DNA from: Claveliimonas sp034178805
Lineage (GTDB): Bacteria; Bacillota; Clostridia; Lachnospirales; Lachnospiraceae
Assembly: GCF_050314255.1 (NCBI RefSeq)
Contig: NZ_JBNPMZ010000001.1
Span: forward strand, 124,001 to 188,000
Direction of reading: 5' to 3'
DNA: 64,000 nucleotides
Below, piece after piece: positions 33,761 to 42,985 of this stretch. Numbering within the stretch: the first letter of the stretch is position 1; each line of letters starts with the position of its first letter. The notes under the pieces are model-generated. The model had not been told where the DNA came from and searched no databases. It saw nothing but the letters and a program-made list of their open reading frames with translations. A program made the translations under genes and the position numbers.

Positions 33761-35612
33761 AGACACCTCCTCCCCATTTTGCCACACCGCATCCCGAACA
33801 GTTTTGACGGCAATTCGGTGTTACTTCGCCTTTCATGGCGCGCTCCCATTCTCTCTTCAGGAAATTCTTGGTCACGCCAATATCAATGAAATCCCACGGG
33901 AACACTTCATCCAATGGACGCTCCCTGAGATTGTAAAATCCAATATCGATTCCTGTATTTTCAAAGGCCTGCATCCATTTTTCATTATCAAATGTCTCTG
34001 TCCAGGAATCATAGAGACATCCCAGACGATAGGCTTCTTCAATTACTCTTGCGGTCTTCCGGTCTCCTCTTGCGAAGACACCTTCCAGTACTGTTACTTC
34101 CGCGTCATGCCAGTTGTATTTCAGACTCTTGCGGTTCAGCTGATCCTGAAAAGCATGCTTTACGATAGCAGCCCTTGCAATGTACTCTTCGTTTGTGTAC
34201 ATTCTTGCCCACTGGAATGGAGTAAAAGGTTTCGGGATAAAGAAGGATGAGCTGGCTGTTATCTGGCATTTTCCATTTCTCTGGTCTTTTGGAATCTCAT
34301 AATAACGTCTTGCCACTTTATCAGCAAGTACTGCGATTTCCTTCATATCCTCTTCCGTTTCCGTAGGAAGACCCAGCATGAAATAGAGCTTTACCTTAGA
34401 CCATCCGCCTTCAAATGCCTGTCCGGCACCATTAATAATGTCATCCTCTGTCAGACCTTTGTTAATGACATTTCGCATTCTCTGGGAACCTGCTTCCGGG
34501 GCGAAGGTCAGGCTGCTTTTCCTGATATCCTGTACTTTTTCCATTACATCCAGGGAAAATGCATCAATACGAAGAGAAGGCAATGTGATATTCATTCCCT
34601 TTCCTTTGAATTCATTAATCAAAAAAGTCACCAGTTCTTCCAGCTGACTGTAATCACTGGTACTTAAGGAACTTAGAGAAATCTCCTCGTGACCGGTGTT
34701 TTTCAACATCTTATATGCATATTCCTTTAATTTATCAACATTCCGCTCTCTTGTGGGACGGTAGAGCATACCTGCCTGGCAGAAACGGCACCCACGGATA
34801 CAGCCGCGTTGTACTTCCAGTACTACTCTGTCCTGGGTCGCCTTGATAAATGGAACTACAGGTGCTTCCGGGTAAGTCGTATCGGTGATATCCATTACTA
34901 CCTGTTTTTTCACCTTTTCCGGTGCATGGGGATTGATTGGATAAAACCGCTCAATAGTTCCATCCTCGTTGTAGGTCACATCATAAAAAGAAGGTACATA
35001 GATACCCTCGATCTGTGCAGCCATCTCAAGAAAATCCTGCTTGCAGCCGCCATTTATTTTATTTTCTTTATAGGCATCTAAAAGCTGGTCGTAGACCGTC
35101 TCACCTTCACCAATATAAAATAAATCAAAAAACTCTGCAAGCGGTTCCGGATTATAGGTGCAGGGACCGCCTCCGATTACGATAGGATCCCCTTCCTTTC
35201 TGTCACAGGCTTTCAGAGCCATACCGCTTAAGTCCAGAATCTGTAGAATATTGGTGTAGCACATCTCATACTGAATCGTAATACCCAGAAAATCAAATTC
35301 CCGAATGGGATCCTGGGATTCAAGTGCAAAGAGAGGGATATTCTGCTCTCGCATCACCTTATCCAGATCTATCCATGGAGAATATACCCGCTCACACCAG
35401 ACATCCTCTCTGCGGTTAAACATATCATATAGAATCTGGATTCCCAGATGGGACATCCCTATCTCATAAACATCCGGAAAGCACATGGCGAAGCGGATAT
35501 CCACTTCTTTCTTATCCTTCATTATCGAGTTTACCTCATTGCCTATATAGCGAGCGGGTTTCTCGATATTCAGTAATATTTCATCACTTAACGCTAGTTT
35601 TCTCATTTTCAT
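33741..35612 (-). CDS. TIGR03960 B12-binding-type radical SAM protein
   Basis: A 623-residue protein with an N-terminal cobalamin-binding-like domain (AMCFPDVYEIGMSHLG) and a radical SAM core with CIRGCRFC at about residue 270, then SLSSLSTSDYSQ and TFAPEAGSQRMRNVINKG. The family has no proven reaction. The pair with TIGR03936 is conserved and usually precedes a ribonuclease G gene and rplU; here that ribonuclease gene is absent. The C-terminus has a CRQNCSGCG motif. Confidence 0.92.
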   Translation of the reverse strand: MKMRKLALSDEILLNIEKPARYIGNEVNSIMKDKKEVDIRFAMCFPDVYEIGMSHLGIQILYDMFNRREDVWCERVYSPWIDLDKVMREQNIPLFALESQDPIREFDFLGITIQYEMCYTNILQILDLSGMALKACDRKEGDPIVIGGGPCTYNPEPLAEFFDLFYIGEGETVYDQLLDAYKENKINGGCKQDFLEMAAQIEGIYVPSFYDVTYNEDGTIERFYPINPHAPEKVKKQVVMDITDTTYPEAPVVPFIKATQDRVVLEVQRGCIRGCRFCQAGMLYRPTRERNVDKLKEYAYKMLKNTGHEEISLSSLSTSDYSQLEELVTFLINEFKGKGMNITLPSLRIDAFSLDVMEKVQDIRKSSLTFAPEAGSQRMRNVINKGLTEDDIINGAGQAFEGGWSKVKLYFMLGLPTETEEDMKEIAVLADKVARRYYEIPKDQRNGKCQITASSSFFIPKPFTPFQWARMYTNEEYIARAAIVKHAFQDQLNRKSLKYNWHDAEVTVLEGVFARGDRKTARVIEEAYRLGCLYDSWTETFDNEKWMQAFENTGIDIGFYNLRERPLDEVFPWDFIDIGVTKNFLKREWERAMKGEVTPNCRQNCSGCGVAKWGGGVCVEGKN

Positions 35613-35668
35613 TTACCTTTTTATTATATATTTTTCTCCGAAATTCAGGAAGAAATTATAACCGTAAA

Positions 35669-35697
35669 ATTGTACTATAAGCTATTTCTTCTGTCAA
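35669..35697 (-). promoter_or_regulatory. Sigma-A promoter of the TIGR03960 operon
   Basis: Minus strand TTGACA (35692-35697), 17 bases, TACAAT (35669-35674). The -35 contains the TGA stop of the upstream exporter gene. GAAGAAAT and ATTTCTTC (35649-35656, 35684-35691) form an inverted repeat around the -10. Confidence 0.82.
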
Positions 35698-37868
35698 CTT
35701 ACTTTCTGTCTCTCAACTAAGGAAGCAAAGAATCCATTTTGAGCCATTAGCTCATCATAGGTTCCATCTTCTATAATATGGCCACCATCTAACACAAGGA
35801 TGCGGTCACATTGCCGGATAGTGGAAAGTCTGTGTGCAATAACGATACGGGTACATTTAAGGCTGTTCAGTGATTGGGAAACCTTTTTCTGGGTAATATT
35901 GTCGAGTGCACTGGTTGCTTCGTCAAAAATCAGAAGATTAGGTTTGGATACGATTGCACGTGCAATCATCAGACGTTGTTTCTGACCTCCGGAAATTCCC
36001 CCCGCGCCTTCTGAAATCATAGTATACATTCCCATCGGCATCTCCCGTATATCATCGGCTATACCTGCGAGTTCGGCAGCATTCCATGCATCGTCCATTG
36101 TTGCGTCAGGAGACGAAATAATGATATTTTCATAAATACTGCCCTGAAAGAGTTTTCCGTCCTGCATTACAGTGCCTATGTGCTGTCTCAATGAACGAAG
36201 ATTTAATGTCTGTATATCTCTGCCGTCGTAATAAACCGCACCTTTCTGAGGCTTTTCAAATCCAAGAAGCATTCGCACAAGTGTTGATTTTCCACAGCCT
36301 GTCTTTCCTACAATTGCCACATATTCTCCAGCATGAATCTGCATTGAGATATCGTCCAGTACAGGCGGCATCGTTTCGCTGTACCGAAATGATACATGCG
36401 ATAGTTCTACTCTTCCTTTTATCCTGTTTACAGCTTTTTTCCCTGTTCCATTTTCCGGAGTTGCCTGTATCACAGGACGTACCCGCTCCAGTACAGGACG
36501 GAAAGATGCAGCCGTATTTGCCATACTTGCCAATGTAAAAAAAGCTCCGGATACCATACCGTAAGAAGCCATAAAAGCATTATATTCTGCCACCGTAACT
36601 CCTGATTGAATCGCAAAATAATACATGATAACAGTACTGCTAAGGGATATGATCATACTAAATGCACTGCTTAATTGCAAAATCTTTGGTCGGTCATAGG
36701 TATGTCGTACCTCCTGAGTATACAGCCGTGCCCATCTTGAGAATACACGTTTCTCAGCTCCGGCAAGTTTAATTTTCTGAATTCCCGTAATCATCGAATA
36801 AGTCATGCTGCTCTCTTCTCCGGCAACATTCATCACCTGACGATCTTCATTCATTCGGATTTTTGTATTGAGCAGAGTAAAGCCAATCGTAATTGCTGTC
36901 ATAATCAGAGACGGCACCACCAAAGCAGGAGCATAAACGAATATCTGACCGATATACGCAAGAGAAAAAAGTGCTGTTATCCCTGACATCACGAAAGTGG
37001 AGGACAGGGTGGTACACAGGGTGTTGAGCTGCTGTGCTCGATTGGATAATTCTCCTGAACTGAATTGTCGAAAAAAATTGGCAGGAAGTGAAATCAATCT
37101 TGCCATGGTTGCTGCCTGCACTGAAATGCTTATCTGAACATTAATATTTGTAGACAGAAAATTCTGTATGATTCCAAATATCAGAATACTGATGTTGGTG
37201 AAAATCATAAAAATTCCAGCTGCACAAAGAACACGTATACTCTTGCTGGGAATAACATTATTGTACAGGATATATGTGATTTTAGGAGAAATCATGCCAA
37301 CCAGCATAGTAATGCCCATCATGATAATCAGTACTATACGCTGAGAAAGCGGAATACATTGTAAAATGTATTTCAATAAATCAGGAATCCCAAGTTTTTT
37401 TTGTGGAAAAGGGCGGTAGAAGCAAATTGCATCTACCTGAAGTGTCTGTACTGATTTTTCATTGAGACGGATTTTTTTTCCTGTAGCAGGATCAAAGTAA
37501 AAATAACCTTTTATCATTCCCGGGATTAAGGCTACAGGAGTATCGTCCTTCAAAAAACCAAGCATAGCTCCTGTGGCATGTTTATACCAGTCTTTATCCA
37601 GTTTTACATTCCGGTGCATCATGCCATGAGGCTGACAGAGGCATTCTACTTTATCATCCAGTGTTGCAGCTGAGGTGGAAATATCACGATATTTGATATT
37701 GTAATAGCGAAATACCTGTTCAATAGCACTTAATAAACGCTGGTTGTTGTCTTGCCCGATATATGTGTGATGCTGTGTCGCTGCTGCAGCCAGGTCCTGT
37801 AGAGCATCGGCAAGACTTTCGTTATCAGCTTTTCGGCGCTGCTCCATTTGTTCCTCGTAAATTCTCAT
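35694..37868 (-). CDS. NHLM/NHLP-type exporter ABC permease-ATPase (second subunit)
   Basis: A 724-residue ABC half-transporter: an extended N-terminal cytosolic region (about 1-155), six membrane segments (about 160-430) and an ATPase with GKTGCGKST, ISGGQKQR, LLIFDEATSALD and AHRLST. It matches the second ABC protein of NHLM bacteriocin export systems, which lacks the C39 peptidase. The ATG at 37868 has AGGGGG six bases before it; an ATG at 37889 has no ribosome site. Confidence 0.88.
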   Translation of the reverse strand: MRIYEEQMEQRRKADNESLADALQDLAAAATQHHTYIGQDNNQRLLSAIEQVFRYYNIKYRDISTSAATLDDKVECLCQPHGMMHRNVKLDKDWYKHATGAMLGFLKDDTPVALIPGMIKGYFYFDPATGKKIRLNEKSVQTLQVDAICFYRPFPQKKLGIPDLLKYILQCIPLSQRIVLIIMMGITMLVGMISPKITYILYNNVIPSKSIRVLCAAGIFMIFTNISILIFGIIQNFLSTNINVQISISVQAATMARLISLPANFFRQFSSGELSNRAQQLNTLCTTLSSTFVMSGITALFSLAYIGQIFVYAPALVVPSLIMTAITIGFTLLNTKIRMNEDRQVMNVAGEESSMTYSMITGIQKIKLAGAEKRVFSRWARLYTQEVRHTYDRPKILQLSSAFSMIISLSSTVIMYYFAIQSGVTVAEYNAFMASYGMVSGAFFTLASMANTAASFRPVLERVRPVIQATPENGTGKKAVNRIKGRVELSHVSFRYSETMPPVLDDISMQIHAGEYVAIVGKTGCGKSTLVRMLLGFEKPQKGAVYYDGRDIQTLNLRSLRQHIGTVMQDGKLFQGSIYENIIISSPDATMDDAWNAAELAGIADDIREMPMGMYTMISEGAGGISGGQKQRLMIARAIVSKPNLLIFDEATSALDNITQKKVSQSLNSLKCTRIVIAHRLSTIRQCDRILVLDGGHIIEDGTYDELMAQNGFFASLVERQKVS

Positions 37869-37881
37869 TCTGATCCCCCTG

Positions 37882-40071
37882 TTATTCATTTGTTACAAGT
37901 TCTGTGTAGAGACCTTTTCTTGCCATTAATTCTTCATGAGTTCCCCGTTCCACTACTACTCCCTTATCCATAACCAGAATCTCATCACAGTCTCTTATCG
38001 TCGACAAACGGTGTGCTACTATGATGCAGGTAATTCCTCTGTTGTGAATTGCATTCACAACATCATACTCTGTTTTTGCATCCAGTGCACTGGTGGCTTC
38101 GTCCATGATAATAATCGTTGGTTCCTGCGCAAGTACACGGGCAATTTCCAGCCTTTGTCTTTGGCCTCCGGAAAAATCTTTTCCACCTTCGGAAAGTTTA
38201 TATTGGAATCCTCCATCGCGCTGCATGATATCATTATAAATCTGAGCATCCCATGCAGCCAGAGTTACTTCAAAATCTTCAATTGAAGTATCCCACATAC
38301 GAATGTTGTTCGCTATGGTATCTTCAAAAATTACAATGTCCTGGTCTACCACGGCAAGTGAGCCGGTAAGCAGTTCATGATCAATGTTTTGAATTGGCTG
38401 TCCATCAAATAATATTTCTCCATTCCACGGCTGATACAGACCGGATATCAGTTTAGTTACTGTGGATTTTCCACAGCCCGATCCGCCTACCAAAGCTACA
38501 CGACTTCCCGGTTTAAGAGTCAGATTAAAATTCTGAATTAAGGGAGGGGCAAGTTTTGAATACCCAAAGGTAATATTCCTAAGCTCCACCTGACCGGATA
38601 ATTTTCCCATGGAATCTGTGAAGACGGTATGGTCAGGATGGGCATTATAAACTGGATCCTCCGGGTAATTCATTACATCATCAATACGCTCCATCTCCGT
38701 ACGCATCTCCATTACCGTCTGTCCGGATGATATCAGAGAAGTTGCCGGTGATGTAAAAGAGGCAAGAAATCCCTGAAACTGAGCAATCATTCCCACCGTG
38801 AACTGTCCCCGCATCGTCAGCCATACTCCGGTTAATATTATAGCGCTGTTACAAAGCATGGAAACAATAGCCGGAACAAGGCCCAAAAACTGTTCCATTT
38901 GTGAAGAACGGATCTGTTGTGAATTTACACTGGCCTGAAATCCGGCCCAACGACTGAAAAAACCATTTTCTGCACCGTTTGCCTTGATCGTTTCAATCAT
39001 TTCTACACCGGATATGGTAGTGCTGTTAAGTTTACCCAGATCGCGCATCTTGACCCGTGACAGATTGATTCTTCTTTTTGAAATAATGGTAGACATAAAT
39101 ATATTTGCCGCAATAGATATGACACCCAACAGAGTAAGTAACCAACTGTACCGGAGCATTACAACAAAATAAAATATCATCATAATGATGTTAAGTGCTA
39201 ACGGAGCAAAGGTATTAACAATGGAATTCGCTACTGCTCCATTCGAGCTCTGGCGCATCTGTATATCACCTGCCAGACGCTGCGAAAAAAATTCAGCCGG
39301 AAGATGAAGAACTTTCCATAAAAAACTGGTATTACCCACTACCGAGAATTTAGCATTGATCCGGTTGGAATAAAAAATCTGAATGATATTGATAAACACC
39401 TGCAGACAGGAAAAAACTATCAGTGAAATCATAAATGGTACAAACCATTCAGGATTCTGGCGGGTAAGCAAACGATCAAAAAAAACGCGGGAAAAGACCG
39501 GTCGGATAACCCCAAGCAGTGTTCCTATGATCGTACACATTATTACAAAGGCAATAGCTGAACCTGCACCTTTCAGGCGTCTTATTGCAAAAGAAATCAC
39601 ACTTTTGGGTTTTCCTTCCGGTATAAAATCTTCACCTGGTTCAAGCATTATACAGACTCCTGTGAAAGACCGGTCAAATTCCTCTAAGGATATTTTCACT
39701 TCACCACGGGCTGGATCGTTAATGATTGCTTTATCCTTTCTAAATCCGTCAAGTACCACAAAATGATTCATATTCCAGTGAATAATGCAGGGGAAGTTTC
39801 CATGCGCACGCAAAGCTTCCGGTTCAGAGCGAAAACCATTAGCAGTGAATCCATAACTGCGGGCTGCCAGAAGAACATTGCGGGCATTGGACCCATCGCG
39901 GGAAACGCCACAATCTAATCTTACTTTCTCAAGAGGAATCCATTTGCCGTAATATGCTGCGACCATAGCAAGACAGGCAGCACCGCACTCCAGTGCCTCC
40001 ATCTGCATAATGACCGGAACACGGGCGACTCCTTTCGTTACAGGAGCCGTATTCAATTTCTTTCGTTTCAT
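37882..40071 (-). CDS. NHLM/NHLP-type exporter with C39 peptidase, permease and ATPase
   Basis: A 729-residue peptidase-containing ABC transporter. The C39 domain (about 15-145) has catalytic Cys29 in ALECGAAC, His103 in NMNHFVVLDG and Asp119, so it should cleave double-Gly-type leaders. Six membrane segments follow, then an ATPase with GGSGCGKST, FSGGQRQR and IIIMDEATSALD. Matches TIGR03796-type NHLM exporters. No precursor peptide is encoded nearby. The next gene follows 13 bases after the stop. Confidence 0.92.
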   Translation of the reverse strand: MKRKKLNTAPVTKGVARVPVIMQMEALECGAACLAMVAAYYGKWIPLEKVRLDCGVSRDGSNARNVLLAARSYGFTANGFRSEPEALRAHGNFPCIIHWNMNHFVVLDGFRKDKAIINDPARGEVKISLEEFDRSFTGVCIMLEPGEDFIPEGKPKSVISFAIRRLKGAGSAIAFVIMCTIIGTLLGVIRPVFSRVFFDRLLTRQNPEWFVPFMISLIVFSCLQVFINIIQIFYSNRINAKFSVVGNTSFLWKVLHLPAEFFSQRLAGDIQMRQSSNGAVANSIVNTFAPLALNIIMMIFYFVVMLRYSWLLTLLGVISIAANIFMSTIISKRRINLSRVKMRDLGKLNSTTISGVEMIETIKANGAENGFFSRWAGFQASVNSQQIRSSQMEQFLGLVPAIVSMLCNSAIILTGVWLTMRGQFTVGMIAQFQGFLASFTSPATSLISSGQTVMEMRTEMERIDDVMNYPEDPVYNAHPDHTVFTDSMGKLSGQVELRNITFGYSKLAPPLIQNFNLTLKPGSRVALVGGSGCGKSTVTKLISGLYQPWNGEILFDGQPIQNIDHELLTGSLAVVDQDIVIFEDTIANNIRMWDTSIEDFEVTLAAWDAQIYNDIMQRDGGFQYKLSEGGKDFSGGQRQRLEIARVLAQEPTIIIMDEATSALDAKTEYDVVNAIHNRGITCIIVAHRLSTIRDCDEILVMDKGVVVERGTHEELMARKGLYTELVTNE

Positions 40072-40088
40072 GAGATGACCTCCTGATA

Positions 40089-40556
40089 TTAATTTACTGC
40101 AAATTTCATCGGAGCAATGCTTTCAACCACAATAGTTGCATTATATGTACCTTCCGGTTCATTGCCGTCCAGGTCAGCAGTATACATCCATTCTCCTTCA
40201 TTCAGGTTGCTGTAATGTAACAAAAGAGAATTGTCGGGAACCTGTACAGGCTGAGAAGAGATTTTTACGATGGTGTACTTATTTCCGTTTACCGTTACTT
40301 CCATACCTTCCTTCACTTTCTCTGCTTCCGATTCCCCGATACAGCAAAAAAGTCTGTCACCTTCACTCACTGCCGCTGTTTCCATGGTAGAATTTAAACG
40401 TCCGAATATTCCCCATATACAGGCACCCGATAACAGAAAAATGATAGCGATCAGAACAAGCCACATGGAAGGACTGCTCACCCGGATATAATCTGTCAGC
40501 TGTTCAGGACTTGATAATTTATCAATTGTTTTTTTTCGAAATATTTTTTCGTTCAT
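40089..40556 (-). CDS. NHLM secretion mini-adaptor (HlyD-like, short)
   Basis: A 155-residue protein with the N-terminal NHLM secretion signature (IFRKKTIDKLSSPEQL), one membrane segment (about 30-52) and a small domain (FCCIGESEAEKVKEGMEVTVNG) resembling the C-terminal barrel of HlyD-type adaptors. The lipoyl and coiled-coil parts are missing; full NHLM adaptors are much longer. It is intact and first in the operon, so a reduced form is more likely than a decay product. Confidence 0.72.
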   Translation of the reverse strand: MNEKIFRKKTIDKLSSPEQLTDYIRVSSPSMWLVLIAIIFLLSGACIWGIFGRLNSTMETAAVSEGDRLFCCIGESEAEKVKEGMEVTVNGNKYTIVKISSQPVQVPDNSLLLHYSNLNEGEWMYTADLDGNEPEGTYNATIVVESIAPMKFAVN

Positions 40557-40587
40557 TTACGGCATCCTCTTTTCAATTATTATTTTT

Positions 40588-40616
40588 ATTATACACATCT
40601 TATTAGAACAAGGCAA
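40588..40616 (-). promoter_or_regulatory. Sigma-A promoter of the exporter operon
   Basis: Minus strand TTGCCT (40611-40616), 17 bases, TATAAT (40588-40593), about 30 bases before the ATG. Confidence 0.65.
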
Positions 40617-40650
40617 AGAAATTTTGGCAAAATATTTTTAAATCATTAAT

Positions 40651-40703
40651 AAAAGCATTCACATCAAAAATCAGAATATTTCTGTTTTAAGGTGAATGCT
40701 TTT
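40651..40703 (-). terminator. Rho-independent terminator after the symporter gene
   Basis: AAAAGCATTCAC (40651-40662) and GTGAATGCTTTT (40692-40703) form a 12-bp stem, with an inner CAGAA/TTCTG stem. It ends the SDR-symporter operon and could work on both strands. Confidence 0.88.
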
Positions 40704-40723
40704 ATATATTTCAAAATATTTAT

Positions 40724-42022
40724 TTATGCCTCTTTTGAATGATCTTTATTGAACACTTCACGGTCAAGTGCCTTATTCTGATGTGCAACGATGGTCGTAC
40801 ATACAGCATCACCGGTGATATTAACAGCGGTACGGCTCATATCCAGGATTCGGTCGATACCCATGATCAGACCGATAGCCTCTACAGGAAGTCCTACAGA
40901 GTTGAATACCATTGTCAGTGTAACCAGACCAACACTTGGTACACCGGCAGTTCCGATGGATGCCAGAGTAGCGGTTCCGATAACCGTAATATAATCTGTG
41001 ATACTCAGATTGATTCCGAATGCCTGTGCGGCAAATACGACAGCTACACCCTGCATGATTGCGGTGCCATCCATATTAATCGTTGCACCAAGCGGAATGG
41101 TGAAAGAAGAAATTCTCTTGGATACACCCATTTTCTTAGCCAGTGTGTCAATAGACATCGGAATGGTTGCATTGGATGTTGCTGTTGAAAATGCAAATGC
41201 CATAACCGGGAAGAAATTCTTAATGAACTTGAACGGGCTTAAACCGGTAAAAATCTTCAAAAGTCCCAGGTAAACAACGAAACATTGGATAAGCAGAGCA
41301 ATTATTACACCCAGCATGTATTTTGCAAGCGGCAGGAATGCAGAGAATCCGATACCTGCAAATGTTTTGGAGATCAGGCAGAATACACCGATTGGTGCAA
41401 GGCTCATAACCATCATAGTCATCTCCATCATAATGTCGTTGAACTGGCTGAAGAAATTGCCTACAGTCTCAGTACGCTCGCCGAGTTTTGCAAGAATAAT
41501 ACCTACGATCAGGGCAAATAAAATAATCTGCAGCATGTTGCCGTTCGCCAGAGAACCGATCGGGTTATCCGGGATGATATTCAGCAGTGTATCTGTAAGA
41601 GAAGTTGCTTCCATCTCTGCCACATCTGCTGCATTAGCCTGAACCTGTGTCATATCCAGCCCTTTTCCGGGATCGATGATATTTCCTATTGTAAGTGCTA
41701 CCGTAACAGCGAGTGCTGTGGTACACAGATAGAAAATCAGAGTACGAACTCCAACCGTTCCAAGCTTCTTGGTATCTCCGATGGACATACTTCCGCATAC
41801 GATTGAACAGAATACCAGCGGTACAACCAGCATCTTCATCAGGCGGATGAATCCCTGTCCGATAACGTGAAGTACACCGCCTACAATAATATCATCCTTT
41901 ACAGAGCTTGCCGGAATCAGATAATGAAGAATGATTCCGAAGATTGCACCCGTAATCAGAGCAATGAAAATCTTTGTGGTAAGCCCAAGTTTCTTTTTCG
42001 TTGTTGTATCCGTTTTTCCCAT
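40724..42022 (-). CDS. Dicarboxylate/glutamate:cation symporter (DAACS family)
   Basis: A 432-residue transporter of the glutamate/aspartate/dicarboxylate family with about eight membrane helices and two re-entrant loops. Diagnostic sites are AFSTATSNATIP (HP1 tip), ATINMDGTAI (NMDGT), TAGVPSVG (HP2) and DRILDMSRTAVNITGD. The amino acid preference cannot be read with certainty. The ATG at 42022, five bases after the upstream stop and with AAGGAG upstream, is preferred over 42043. Confidence 0.92.
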   Translation of the reverse strand: MGKTDTTTKKKLGLTTKIFIALITGAIFGIILHYLIPASSVKDDIIVGGVLHVIGQGFIRLMKMLVVPLVFCSIVCGSMSIGDTKKLGTVGVRTLIFYLCTTALAVTVALTIGNIIDPGKGLDMTQVQANAADVAEMEATSLTDTLLNIIPDNPIGSLANGNMLQIILFALIVGIILAKLGERTETVGNFFSQFNDIMMEMTMMVMSLAPIGVFCLISKTFAGIGFSAFLPLAKYMLGVIIALLIQCFVVYLGLLKIFTGLSPFKFIKNFFPVMAFAFSTATSNATIPMSIDTLAKKMGVSKRISSFTIPLGATINMDGTAIMQGVAVVFAAQAFGINLSITDYITVIGTATLASIGTAGVPSVGLVTLTMVFNSVGLPVEAIGLIMGIDRILDMSRTAVNITGDAVCTTIVAHQNKALDREVFNKDHSKEA

Positions 42023-42027
42023 ACGCT

Positions 42028-42879
42028 TTAGTTCTCCTTCCATTCTTCCATATACTCACGCAGTGATTCCTTCCAGTGTGGCATCTCATAGACATTCATA
42101 ATGCGCAGGATAAAATTATCCAGTATTGCGTAGTCCGGTCTTACAGATGAGAATCTGGACTGGCTTGCCGGTACAGGAACGATTCTGGTATCTTTTCCTG
42201 CCAGTTTTAAAATCTCCTGGGCAAATTCATAGCGGCTGCAGCTTCCCTGACAGGTTGCGTGATAGGTTCCATACTCATTTGTTTTAATCAGATACAGGAC
42301 GATCTTAGCCAGATCTCTGGCGCTGGTTGGTGAACCGAACTGATCACAGGCAATCGGAAGATTGTCTTCTGTTTCTGATGCTTTAAGCAAATTGTTAACG
42401 AAATTATTGTCACTATGTCCGTAAACCCAGTTACTTCGCACGATAAAATGCTTGTGGGTAAATTCTCTTACATAATTCTCTCCCGCTCTCTTGGAAGCTC
42501 CGTACACAGTCTTCGGACTCATCTCATCAAACTCTGTGTGGGCAGCCTTTACAGTTCCGTCAAACACATCGTCAGTAGATAGCTGAACCATTTTGGCTCC
42601 GGTCTTTCTTGCCACAATACTTAAGTTTCTTGCACCCAGTGCATTAACACGGTATGCAAGCTCCGGCTCTTTTTCACAGAGTTCCGTATCTGTGATTGCC
42701 GCACAGTTGATAATAACATCCGGACGATTAATCTCCCCGAAGTTCAGAACATCGTCAGTCTGTGTGACATCCAGTTCATCCACATCTGTGTTGAATACCT
42801 CCATTTCCAGCGGATCCAGGACATCGTTGATAGCCTTCCCCAATTGGCTTGCGGAGCCAACAATCCAAACTTTTAACAT
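42028..42879 (-). CDS. RmlD-like NAD(P)-dependent reductase (SDR family)
   Basis: A 283-residue extended SDR with VGSASQLGK at the cofactor loop, INCAAITDTELCEKEPELAY, STDDVFDG and the active YxxxK in VYGASKRAGE. It resembles dTDP-4-dehydrorhamnose reductase. No other rhamnose gene is nearby; it is coupled to a symporter instead, so the substrate is unknown. Confidence 0.85.
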   Translation of the reverse strand: MLKVWIVGSASQLGKAINDVLDPLEMEVFNTDVDELDVTQTDDVLNFGEINRPDVIINCAAITDTELCEKEPELAYRVNALGARNLSIVARKTGAKMVQLSTDDVFDGTVKAAHTEFDEMSPKTVYGASKRAGENYVREFTHKHFIVRSNWVYGHSDNNFVNNLLKASETEDNLPIACDQFGSPTSARDLAKIVLYLIKTNEYGTYHATCQGSCSRYEFAQEILKLAGKDTRIVPVPASQSRFSSVRPDYAILDNFILRIMNVYEMPHWKESLREYMEEWKEN

Positions 42880-42911
42880 CTCATTTCCTCCTTTGTTTTC
42901 CCATACACAAG

Positions 42912-42944
42912 GAAAGCGTTGATTAGAGTAAAATCAACGCTTTC
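42912..42944. repeat. 13-bp perfect inverted repeat at transcript start
   Basis: GAAAGCGTTGATT (42912-42924) and AATCAACGCTTTC (42932-42944) flank a 7-base loop. It lies just downstream of the perfect promoter at 42957-42985 with no T tract. The minus-strand bases TGAAAGCGTT (42936-42945) resemble the first part of a catabolite (cre) site. Confidence 0.8.
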
Positions 42945-42956
42945 ACATCTGATATT

Positions 42957-42985
42957 ATTATATCAATTTTGCAGTTTTCTGTCAA
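42957..42985 (-). promoter_or_regulatory. Perfect-consensus promoter of the SDR-symporter operon
   Basis: Minus strand TTGACA (42980-42985), 17 bases, TATAAT (42957-42962). The -35 contains the stop codon of the upstream gene. Confidence 0.87.

Noticed and set aside
40557..40723. Peptide precursor gene next to the NHLM exporter
   Set aside because: The interval holds only the exporter promoter and a terminator; no short ORF with a leader-like sequence and ribosome site is present.
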